Below are positions 46,317 to 56,899 of a stretch of 64,000 bases of DNA, one piece after another. The number at the start of each line of letters is the position of its first letter. The first letter of the stretch is position 1. The notes beneath the pieces are model-generated. The model saw only the letters and a list, made by a program, of their open reading frames with translations, searched no databases and was not told the origin of the DNA. Source of the DNA: Margaritispora aquatica (taxonomy: Eukaryota > Ascomycota > Leotiomycetes > Helotiales > Discinellaceae); assembly GCA_007644065.1 (NCBI GenBank), contig VJWN01000040.1:113033-177032 (forward strand). The letters run 5' to 3'. The position numbers and the translations under genes were made by a program.

Positions 46317-47080
46317 ATGGTGGACTTTGACATCTTCCAAGACATCGTCCAGTTCCTTCAACCCAAACAGCACTTTGACAGAAATACCTCAAACCTCACG
46401 GGTATGTAGAGGAGCTACCTCTACTGGCAAGACCAATGGGTTCACAGTTCTCTGCAGAACAGCTCGCAGCAATCCTCGACCGTATCGTCTCTTCTCGTAG
46501 TGACTCTCCTATAACCAACGCCATCTGCATTGGCATCAGCGGGAATTATTTTCTTCGCGAACGTATGCAGCCCGTCTTGTTCTCGCAAATCGCGCTCATC
46601 TAGGCAGACCGCATCTCGAACTCCTGCAAAAGTTAGTTGCGCAGGACCCACGCATGAGTTTAGATAGTTCAACAGCAGCATGGTTTGAAAACCATGAAAT
46701 TGGATCTTGCAGTATCCTGCCGCATTTAACCTACTAACTCCAACCAAGTTTTAATTTTCACCATACGTCAAACCTGAGGGTTTACACCACGGGCTGCCTG
46801 GAGAGATTTCAAAGAGCTAGCTTTCTTCGTCGGCGATGATCGAAAGACGCTTGTTCGCAGCTGTGAGTTCTTCTTCACGTCCCACTGACCACTCCCATGT
46901 CAGTTATGCTAACGACCCCAGATATTCGATTTCGAAGCCAGATAGCAGAAGGACATCGTGATTTTCAACTCGAAACTGCAGGTACACTGCAGGATGAGCT
47001 TGTTTGATCATCTATTGAGCTCGTGCCTTGCGACCGTCCCGATGGTGGGTCTACGAAATCTGTCAGAAGGTAACGCCAGT
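46317..47080 (+). CDS. multi-exon hypothetical gene, weak SRR1-like character
   Basis: Exon 1 (46317-46401) encodes MVDFDIFQDIVQFLQPKQHF. A 56-nt intron (46402-46457) leads to EQLAAILDRIVSSRSDSP and ITNAICIGISGNYF, a hydrophobic strand ending in Gly as in SRR1-type domains. A further short intron (GTATGC...CTAG, about 46562-46602) would join to LLQKLVAQDPRMSLDSS. Later exons appear to read AFFVGDDRKTLVRS and IRFRSQIAEGHRDFQLE, with a GTGAGT donor between them near 46860. The 3' end is unclear and frame shifts between blocks mean it may be decayed. The end coordinate is approximate. I am fairly sure this is or was a gene; the family is only a suggestion. Confidence 0.4.
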
Positions 47081-47443
47081 TGATATTGACAGTTGTGTAA
47101 TACAAACTACGCTGCGATCTTCATCACCTGCGGCTCGATATCTCTCATATTGACACCAAAAAAACAGTACTTGAATAAGCGTTTGGCGACTCTACTCCAG
47201 AACCGAGTCCATGACGGTTGAAGCATGTTGTTGAGATCACGTGAGTCGATGCGGTTGACCCTAAGGCGGCACTAGTGCTTATTCCAACCATCATATATCT
47301 ACTTTCGTTTGAACGACTTCTTACACCTTACCTCACACTCGCTCCCACTCGCTCCCACGATAAATTCATGAATAGAAGATAATCAAATACCATAAGAATT
47401 TACCTAAAGATCAATCGTGAAGCCCTATATCGCTCAGCCAACG

Positions 47444-48037
47444 ATGCATATCAAAAATGCCGCAAAAGGAGTTTTCACAAGCTTGCAAGGAACGTGGAAA
47501 CTTGAGCGCCAACTCAATAGTCGTCTTACATCTTCCCCATCCGGAGTATTTGATGGAACAGCCTCATTTCAGCCGCGATCATCAGATAACGTAAAATTTC
47601 AAGAGTACCTCTATTTTGAGGAGGGGAAGCTGAAGTTCAACCAAGGAGGGATGGCCCACGTTTCGAAGACATATGTCTATCGTTACGCGCAAGAGAGTGA
47701 CGAGCTAGAAGTTTGGTTTACAAAAGATGATCGTAGCACTTGTGATTACTTCTTTCATCGTCTTGAGTTTGCGATCCAGGAGGGGCAGGAGGTCAGAGAC
47801 CTGTTGAAAGCGGAATCATCGCATCTTTGTGAGTCTTGAATAAACACTAGGTGTTGAAGCTGGACTTGAATTGTATGCTGATATTCCCTAGGTATCAAAG
47901 ATATGTATGATGTTGAATATGAATTTCTCTTAGAGGACGATAAAGTCACCCGATGGACGACCTATTACTCGGTCAAGGGTCCGAACAAGGACTACACGAT
48001 CTCGAACACGTATACCAGGCCAGCCAAGCAGGAATGA
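47444..48037 (+). CDS. DUF6314-like small protein
   Basis: Two exons (47444-47828 and 47892-48037, 63-nt intron, GTGAGT/CTAG) give 176 residues. The open frame extends 9 codons upstream but without an ATG. Visible blocks are SLQGTWKLERQLNS, FDGTASFQPRS, YLYFEEGKLKFNQG, TYVYRYAQESDELEVWFTKD, YFFHRLEF, HLCIKDMYDVEYEF, TTYYSVKGPNKDYTISNTY. A GTW...RQL start, alternating beta strands and a final KGPxKDYxI motif match DUF6314, a lipocalin-like small beta-barrel family with no known biochemistry. No signal peptide. Complete. Confidence 0.8.
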
Positions 48038-48574
48038 TCCAGCAGATTTCATCATGGATTCATTTTTTTTGCTCGCATACACAGAATCTGCAGTCTACCT
48101 ACCATCAAGGGATCGCTATCGGCAGCTTACCGAAACTAGTTCACGAAGTCTATCCCAGGTTGAAGCATGCGTACTTAATCTTTGTGGTGAGTCAACTTAC
48201 CGAGCTTAATGAGAATCAAATCTTGATCATTCCATCAGCGATTAATCAATAATCAGTTGAAATAGTGACGTAGAAAAAAAATATACACGCCTATACCCAC
48301 TCCATGAGCCAGAAGTGATTTGTTCGTGCGATTCACAGCAAGTCGATTTAAATCAAGGCGCCCTGCATAAACATCAAGCAATTCCCGTCTATTTATACTA
48401 AAGGCTTCTTTCCACCTTTCGAATCCCTTTTTGAGCATCGCGGATAGACAGAATTACACTCTATCGCTCTATCTCATAAGTCCACGAAGTGCCATTCCAA
48501 TTACTGCCAACTCATTCAAAGCCATCTTTTGACCTTGCCAAACAGACGCCTCCCGAGAAGTATCTGTGTGAAAA
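48038..48574. other. intergenic, nothing recognised
   Basis: No gene supported. A purine-poor leader precedes the ATG at 48575. Confidence 0.4.
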
Positions 48575-49981
48575 ATGAAGACCTTAGTTACCACAATTCT
48601 ACTAGCTGGACTAGGTGGACTATCTATTTTAGCTGACTTGGTCCATGGGTCAGATTTGGTGGTTGAAGGTTGCGAACCTATCCTTGATGGTCGTCAGAAC
48701 TCCGCAGATGGTTCAGGTACCACGCATATCACAAAAACTGTCATCTCCTCCAAGCCTCCTAACCAGACCTTTTTCAAGGATGTGATATCTGTAGTTCTCA
48801 CTACTAGGACTCTCACAATCTCCGCTCTTGAGGTAGGCAAAACCTCTGCTTCGAGTCATCAAATCTCTCTCGACATATGCCACGAATCTGAAATTGAGAC
48901 AGCTATGACGGATATCACAAGTAGTGCGTTCTTTTCCAAGCCTCAAATACATTCATCTTTGCATACTTAAAGTCCTGGAAACACCTCCTCCACCGTCTTC
49001 CCTACCAGAACACACACCCGCTCAATCGTGGCTGGCAGTCATACCATTCCACATCTATCAATATCACACAACTGGAGTAACATCCTTGAATCACCAAGCA
49101 GTACTGTGTACCTGAATACGGGCGTGATCACAATCTCGGCTGTCTCATTTACTCCTTCAACCTCCAGTCCGGCTTCGACGGTCATCGTCAAAAGTCTCTC
49201 CACTTCAACTGTGCAGTCGATAACGACTATAACACCAGCCCCTATTCTGACCGCCACCAAGCATGTCTCGTTAAATAGCACGCATAGTCCAAGCGTTACT
49301 ACACTGCCTGCGAAGTCAAACCCAGGCTCTCGCTTGGCTGTGCCGGATATCTTCTTGCTTCCTAGCCAATTCATCAACATGTTTCTTTCGCTGTCGATCG
49401 TGCACCCAATTTTTACAGTCCATTCTGGTTCGATATATCTTAGCCAGCATGAAATATTGAGAGAGAGTAATACAGCTGATCAGAGAAGAAACCAAGACAT
49501 CGTACCCCTATCTAATATCCACAGCCTACCTGCCGTCAGACTTGCTAAGAGTCTTGTAGCCTGTACAGGAGCACCGAGAATTTTATTCCAAAATTTATTC
49601 CTTACCATTCAAACGAGGATAAGTGGTATCCATTACGGCTTGGCTATTGATGGACCCATGTACCTCGATTCCTCTGTGTCCCTTCCGGACTGGCCTCGTA
49701 TGGACAAACTGGGCAAATGGCAGCTAGTAATCCAGCCACCCCGAATGACTGAAATCTCGAATGACGAACATGAAGCCAGAACTGACCTGCGGTTTCGAGT
49801 CGCCAAAGCTAGAGATGTAGCGATATTGTCTGTGACCATCAACGGTACAGTAAGCGAAGGTGTGAACTGCACCGCGAATTTTAAAAACACCATCGATTAC
49901 AGCGTTACTTGCGTTCGCAAAAGCAGCGCAAAAGCAGTGCAATGCGCCCCCTTGCCCCACCACAAATCTTCACAATGGTGA
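48575..49981 (+). pseudogene. secreted Ser/Thr-rich protein gene interrupted by TAA
   Basis: The ATG at 48575 starts a signal peptide (MKTLVTTILLAGLGGLSIL). The frame runs to a TAA at 48968-48970, then continues open in the same frame to 49981. The first part (~131 residues) and the second (~337) together form a low-complexity Ser/Thr/Val-rich extracellular region followed by a 150-residue segment with SVSLPDWPRMDKLGKWQLVI and TDLRFRVAKARDVAIL. I found no intron that removes the TAA while keeping frame; a GTAGTG donor at 48921 would be out of phase. TAA from CAA is the RIP-type change, and a RIP-mutated block lies 2 kb away. The family is not recognised. Confidence 0.5.
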
Positions 49982-51258
49982 CCTTGATTTCCACTTTGCT
50001 GGCTAGATCTGGAGCTCATAGCACACCAAACCATCTGCCTCGTGATGCTGAGATGAGAAACGAAAAAGATAAAGATGTCGCGAAGTTCAGGAGGATGTCA
50101 GGTCCACAAGCACATGAACAGGAAGTCAAGAATGCTGGCCGACAACTCGGGCCCCCTAGGATATTCTCATTTCTTACTTCACTCTCAGTAGTTCTTTCTC
50201 GAGCAGGAATAACACAAGAAAAGCTGAAAGACGGACCGGATGGAAAATATTGTGATTTCTACACCAAAGCCAGCGAAGCAGAGTGTTAAATCGAGCTGGA
50301 TGTATACCATGCCAAGACCAACGTCGGAAGGAGCGTTACAAATCCAATAAGAAAGAAGCAAGACATCGCCTCGATAATCATCGGAGACCAACTCGTCGGC
50401 CTGACCAAAAGAGAAATCGAAACCAAGAAACAGAACGGAGAGAAGCTCATCAAAATCCCAAGCGATGCTAGTGGTCCAGCAAAAATTATCTCTGCCCTCG
50501 GCTCTGACTCGAATACCGCAATCCAATCGAAACGAGGAGAAAGTGAACCGGTACTGACCAAAAGAAATGGAATATATTCATGCAGATTGCCCTATCCTCC
50601 TATTGGTAAGATATACACCCCTGCTGAGATGGAATTTTGTGGGGCAGCCATCGAGGAGTCCAAGGCGGCTGAGATTGAAGCTGGCGAGGAGAGTAATGAG
50701 CAGACACAAGCCACTAACACACAGAACGATGCCAATACCACTATCATCATGACAGCGGACAATGAGGAGCTTACCATTACAGTCACGATCACAGGCACGC
50801 TCACAAAGCTAGATTTGACACTTCATGTTAAAACAGTCATGCACGAACTTTCTACTACAGAAACGCAACTGCCAGCAACCGAGTTGAACTATCAACAGCA
50901 GCAAGACAAAAAAGAACACACTAACTCGAAAATAGAAGCAGAACATCAAACTTTTGCTGGACTAACGATCGAAGCGAAGGATCTCGCAGCTGAGATACAC
51001 TCTATTATTAATACGATAATTCAGCATAATGACACCGTCATTGAGACGGTTACAATCGTCGATATTTCAGACATGGAGGAGGATGTGGTTGTTAACAAGA
51101 ATACTCCAGCTCTTCATGTCAATGACGACAAGACGACGGACGATGCTGATGATAGAGACGAAGATGAGCAGAGAGTCTTGGCGGCTTATGTCCACCTTTT
51201 GGTATTCATACTTCGGCTGATGGTGGCGCTCAAGTTCTGGGCCTGGGTTATGGGTTGA
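49939..51258 (+). pseudogene. hypothetical protein gene with duplicated hydrophobic motif, interrupted by TAA
   Basis: The frame from ATG 49939 (or 49975) stays open to TAA 50287-50289 and then continues in the same frame to TGA 51258. The N-terminal part contains the motif LAPPQIFTMVTLISTLLARSG and, ~65 residues later, LGPPRIFSFLTSLSVVLSRAG: an internal duplication with PP-x-IF, T, S, L and R-x-G conserved. The second part has KLIKIPSDASGPAKIISALG, PYPPIGKIYTPAEMEFCGA, a Thr/Ile/Asp-rich acidic middle with alternating TITVTI, and a C-terminal hydrophobic helix (YVHLLVFILRLMVALKFWAW). GAG TGT TAA ATC suggests a single CAA-to-TAA change. It overlaps the 3' end of the upstream gene in another frame. 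Not recognised. Confidence 0.5.
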
Positions 51259-51272
51259 GGTGAGATGGTGTA

Positions 51273-52300
51273 CAGTTCCCGGCCCGAAGTAAGGGCCCAC
51301 CCCTACCATAAAACGCGATTTTTCGTGTCACATACACCTTACTCCTTCTTTAATAATTTACTATGCCTCCAATTCGCACTCCTTTAGGTTCGATAGACCC
51401 TCAACGGGTTCGTAGAAAGGAGATCTCTCCATATCTAAGAGGTCAAATTGTTAGCATATATACTACTAGCCTTTTACAGCGCGAAATCGCTAATAAGATA
51501 AAGACCTCTCGGAAGGCCGTTCGAGGTGCTATTGCCCTCGATATTCTTAACACTAACGGAGCTTCATTACCTCGCGTAGGCCGGCCAAAGGTATACAATG
51601 ATCGAGAGCGTCGATTAATACTACGTAACCTACGTTGTAAGCCAAAACTTACGTTCCAGTAACGTCGCGAGAATACTAGTCTCGAAATAAGTAATTCCTA
51701 TATCAAACGAATAGCACGCGACAATAGCCTTAAACATTAGCGCGCAAAGAAACGACTAGAGCTTAATAAGGATATAGCTACAAAAAGGCTTTTATAGTGC
51801 AAGTATAGGGCCCACTAGACGGTAGATAGGTAGCGTCAGTATATCTGGTCCGACGAGTACTCTATAGAGCGGGGCAAGGGCAAGAAGCAGGTCTAGGTAT
51901 TCGGTTCACCGTCTAATAAATAGAAGCTAGAGATGGTAGAGACCTATAGAAAGGGAAAGGACTTGCGTGTAATAGTCTGGGCATACTTTTGGGGTATAGG
52001 AAACAGGACTCCTCTATATATTATAGAGCGTGATTTCGAGTCTAAGAAATATAGGTATAGCGCTAAGTCCTATATTAAGGTACTCGAAGAACACCTCGTC
52101 GACGCTTTCGAAAATGGCTCTATCTTTATACAAGATAATATACCGATCTATACTACGAATAAGGTTAAGGAGTAGTTCCGCCGTAACGGCGTTAACGTTA
52201 CGGATTGGCCTCCTTACTCTCCATCCGCAAATCCGGAGCCTGCCACCGTGGTACCAATGGCGTACTAATAGTGTAAAAGAGCCTAACGTTACTAGTCCCT
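51273..52300 (+). mobile_element. Tc1/mariner-type transposon, RIP-mutated, left end present
   Basis: The left end begins after a TA (51271-51272) with CAGTTCCCGGCCCGAAGTAA, a plausible inverted-repeat terminus; I could not find its partner. The transposase frame starts at 51363 (MPPIRTPLGSIDPQRV), with a helix-turn-helix (LLQREIANKIKTSRKAVRGA) and GRPKVY linker. It is open for 99 codons and then broken by TAA/TAG codons, mostly at CAA/CAG/TGG-type positions. Catalytic remnants are visible: IWSDEYSIERG (first Asp), FIQDNIPIYTT (second Asp) and WPPYSPSANPEP, where the usual SPDLNPIE has decayed. It is inactive. Confidence 0.8.
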
Positions 52301-52710
52301 AGTTTTGACGCCAACGATAGTTACGTCTCTGCTAATCGGCTGCCATCGACGCTAAGGCTTGTTAAGCTAGTACTATTAAAGGATACGCACGTACTAACTC
52401 GGTATTAGTGGCCGATACGTACATACTAACGTGGTTAATGTCACTATACCTGCTAACGTAGTACCATTAGCACTATACCTGCTATAGCTACTATAGCTAC
52501 TATAGCTACTATAGCTGCCACGCGTACCACGCTTGCTACAGCTACTATAGTTTCTAGTAACTCTACTATTATTACCGCGGTCATCGCTGTTAGTTATAAG
52601 ATTCGACCTATCCTAAGTATAAATCGAACTAAAACTTAATCTATATTAACTAGATAGGTTAAAGGATTAATTATAAAACGCTAATAGTAAATTAAGTATA
52701 GACAACTAGC

Positions 52711-52915
52711 CTATAACCGACCACTAACTTGACTAACAAAATTACTCTTAACCGACTACTAACTTGACTAACCAAACCACTTAACCGACTACTAAATTAA
52801 CTAATAAAATCACTCTTAACCGACTACCAAATTAACTAACTAAACTACTCTTAACCGACTATCAAAACGACAACTAGCCTAACTACTAACCTAACTACTA
52901 ACTTAACTACTAAGA
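52711..52915. repeat. ~35-bp tandem repeat
   Basis: Units beginning TTAACCGACTACTAACTTGA recur about 4.5 times, followed by shorter ACTAACTTAACTACTAA words. CpA is kept in the units. Preceded at 52480-52520 by a short GCTACTATA triplet-like run. Confidence 0.7.
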
Positions 52916-53239
52916 CGACCATTTATTATATAATCTTTTTTCTCTTTGTTATTTAATACTACTTATAATATTAGTTAGTAAGATCATTAATAATTAATAA
53001 GTACTATCGACGATATAAACTTATCGTTAAGAATAGTAATAACGTTAAAGATTATTCTTAACCTTAGAATCTATCTTACCTTAGATATAATTAATAATAG
53101 AAAGTAAGTATTTAACTTATATATACTTAACGTAACCCTTTTCGACAAGTAGAATAAGTCCTTATAGTTAAGGATACTTTTAGCGTTTTCCTCTCTTACT
53201 CTAACTCCGTAATACCCTAGGTATTATAGTTTAACTTAT

Positions 53240-53480
53240 CGGTTTATTATCGTCCTCTTTATTACCGTTCTCCTTATCCCTATCGTCCTCCCTCGCCCTA
53301 TCGTCCTCCTTATCCCTATCGTCCTCTTTATCCCTATCGTCCTCCTTATCCTTACCGTCCTCTTTATCCCTATCGTCCTCCCTCTCCCTATTATCCCCCC
53401 CTTCCTAGTTATCCTCCCCCTCCCTATTATCCTTCTTTTCCTAGTTATCCTCCCTCTCTCTATTATCCTCCTTCTCCCCG
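53240..53480 (-). repeat. 18-bp pyrimidine-rich tandem repeat (minus strand reads EDDRDK)
   Basis: TATCGTCCTCCTTATCCC-type units repeat about 13 times with drift. On the minus strand the frame is largely open and encodes an acidic/basic hexapeptide repeat (EDDRDK, EDDRDR, EDGKDK), so it may be the charged tail of a decayed gene. The low-complexity sequence could equally have grown by slippage. Confidence 0.65.
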
Positions 53481-55559
53481 CTATTATTCTCCTCTTTAAA
53501 ATCAGTATTCCTTACCTCTCCTTCTTTTCTACTATACTATACTTCTATTTTAACAACAATAGACGACTTTCTCGTATAACCAATTCTCTTTTTAACGTTA
53601 GTAATATCTAAAAAAAGCTTTATAGATTACTATATACCGTCGGAAAATTAGGATTATCTACTAAGTCGTCTAAGGTATCCTTTTACTAGTTAAGTATAGC
53701 TATAGTATCGTCGAGTAAGGCTAGCTTTACTACTATCCGTTTAACTTTTATAATAAGTATTTAGACGATAGAATCCTACTTTATAGTATTTATTTCTTCT
53801 TAGCTCTTCTTAACTTTTCTAAGGCTTCCTAATTCCTATTAATATATATATATTTAAATACCTGACTCTACTACGTTACTAACTTATAAAGTCGGTACTA
53901 TCTAGCTTTTAGGTTATATTAGATCTAATAGCCCTCTCTCTTACTATATATAAAATAAGTATAGATATCTATATAATTATATAAGGTTAAAGAGGTCGAA
54001 ACTATAGACGTAATAGACGATAGTCAGCTAACGTATTAGAAGTATTAAATAAAATCACGAGGTATTTGATTACTATCCTACTTAACTACTTCTAATGCCT
54101 TAGCTATAATTCGGTTAGTCTCTATATCCTAACTTAGGAGTTAAATTAACTTACTTTTATAATATTTAGAGAGAGTATAGCATAATCTTTTTCTAACGTT
54201 TTCTAAAACCCTCGGCGTACGTTACCTAAATCACTCGTAGCCTCTAGTTTAAATTCAGTCTTAACTAATACTTGTACATAACTTATAATACTACTACGCC
54301 TATCTACCACTAAATCCTTCATCTAGTCCATATTAGCTCGTATATAATAAAGACTAGATATAATATACTATATCTTTCTAGTAATAAGTTGTTCAAGAAA
54401 ATTATCCCGAAGTATTATACTAGTCTCTTATATATTAACTACTTTAAACTAGTATCGCTAAATTACTACTAAAAAAACCTTAATATCTATATCCGGCTAG
54501 AATTTCTACTCTAACCCAAATTCTTTAACCGTCTATATACTTATAATTATTTTTATTCCGAGTTTAATATTAGTCTAGCTAGTATTAACCTTAGTGCCTA
54601 GTATACCTTTAGCGGCCCTTACTTTAAGTATTTCCTATAGAGACCCGTCGAGTTATACTAGCGAGTTATTATCGTCGTCGTTTCTATTATCTAAATCACC
54701 TTCCTTGCTTATAACCCCTCTTCTAGTATTGTAAGGAGACCTTACGGCGAGTAGTATTAGTATCGTAGAGAATAAACTATAAGTATTAGATAGTATATCG
54801 TACTAGCTTCTCGCTAGTACCCTAGGTCTAAAAGAATCGTAAATCACTTCCGTAATATTCTATTTGTATATTAGATAATATTCTATTCTAATTAATTAGA
54901 AGTATTATAGAAAACTATATTTAGGACTAGCTATTATAATAATTCGATTCTCTATTACAGTAGTTATCTTTATAAGTACGTTATCGTTTCTTTATCGATA
55001 TAGATAATATACGATTATTAGAACGCTAACCTTAGAAGGAAGTCTTTTGTTTTTTTAGTTATAGAACCGGAAGATTCCTACTTTATAAGCTAAAAAGGAT
55101 TAGCTTATTCTAAATATATCGTATTCGATATCGAGACTTACTACGGAGAATACTTAATTTAACGATATAATTATAGTAAAGTAGTAAAATATTTAATATA
55201 CTAAGTTATTAAAATCTTTATATTAAAACAGAATAGTACTATTATAGGTAAAAGAGAATATAAGAAGGTATTCGTATTTAGAAAAAGGGAATAAGACTTA
55301 GATAGTATAGACCGAAACGTATCTTAAAACCGACGACCAACTTCGTACTTACCCTTATACGCTACTTAACCTTACCGATATTAACCCGTACTTTACTAAA
55401 GTAGACTACTATATAAAAGATATACTAATTATCTATATATTTAGTAATAGAAAGTTATATTAGTACTAATAGATTTATCTCGCCCGAAACTTGTAATATA
55501 TAGAATTAAGGATTAGTTAATTTGGTTATAGATTATATTAACTTAACTATAAATTACCT

Positions 55560-55995
55560 AATAGTAGTCAATTTAGTTATAAATTATTTGCTAGTGGATT
55601 ACTTAGTAGCGAATAGTTTACTAGTAGTTAAGTTAGCTATATATAGCGCGATAGTGGTCAAGTTTGTTGTATATAGCGCGATAGTAGTCAAGTTAGCTAT
55701 ATGTAGCGCGATAGTGGTCAAGTTTGTTATATATAGTACGACAGTAGTCAAGTTGGCTATATATAGCGCGACAGTGGTCAAGTTTGTTGTGTACAGTACG
55801 ATAGTAGTCAAGTTAGCTATATATAGTGCGATAGTAGTCAAGTTGGCTATATATAGCGCGACAGTAGTCAAGTTAGCTGTGTGTAGCGCGATAGTGGTTA
55901 AGTTTACTATATACAACGCGATAGTAGTCAAGTTGGCTATATATAGTACGATAGTGGTCAATTTTGCTATATGTAGCGCAATAATAGTCAAGTTA
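55560..55995. repeat. 30-bp tandem array, ~13 copies
   Basis: An exact 30-bp period with unit core ATAGTAGTCAAGTTAGCTAT plus ATATAGCGCG; copies differ mainly by A/G and C/T changes. Both strands remain open: the plus strand reads SAIVVKLAIY-type and the minus strand reads NLTTIALYIA-type decapeptides, because the period is a multiple of three. The open frames are a by-product of the repeat, not evidence of a protein. Confidence 0.85.
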
Positions 55996-56899
55996 GCTAT
56001 AGTTAACTTAGTAGGTAATATAACAACTATCGACTATCTTTACCTACAATAGGCTCGTTCTTTTGTTTAATTATAAAGTATACGGATATTACACGCTCGT
56101 TTACTTATAGATTCTAGCTAATCTTCTCTATATAGAACCTAATATTAGTCCTAGTCGATATAGTTATTAATATATAGAACGTTACCTTACTTTAGCTTTC
56201 TAGTTAACCACGATAGAATAAGGTAAGCGCTATATAAAATCGATTCAATAGAATAGAACCTTCTACTAAATAGCCTCCGGGGGTTAGCAATAGTCGGTAC
56301 CTTTAGCGGTAGTACTTTAATCATACTATAAATATTATACGGTACTCCGTTGTTTACTAGTTTATAGATATCGATTAATATATAGTAGTATTTAGGGAAT
56401 TTACTATTTAGTAACAGATAACTAATATCAATAACTTTAATTAATACCTATATACGTCTAATACGTTGTTTATTTAGGGTATAATATAGCCTACGCTCGT
56501 GTAGCTCGAGGTTCGTAGCAGGAGGGTCCTATTCCTAAACCTAACAATTATCTAGACGCTTAGGACCACCTTTCTATAAATAAGAATATCTTAAGTATTT
56601 ATATTTTAAAGCTTTAGAATTCTACTTATTCTTTCTAGATCTTTTTTAATATTTAAAAGATCTAAAGAACTAGATAAGGTATTACTAAACCTAATTATAA
56701 TCTAATAGTATATTGTTATCTCTTTGGCTAACTATCTTTTCCGAATATATTCCTTTTAGCTTATCGTGATAATCCGTAATAAAAATCGTAAGTAAAGGAA
56801 TAAAGCCTTATAGTATTAGTATACTTTATATAAAGACGGCTATTATCGTAAAAGTAAAACGTAGACGGTATTCTTATACTATATCTTATAGTATTAACT

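Noticed and set aside
55522..56052. 176-codon plus frame and 130-codon minus frame
   Set aside because: Both follow from a 30-bp tandem repeat with a period that is a multiple of three; not evidence of a gene.
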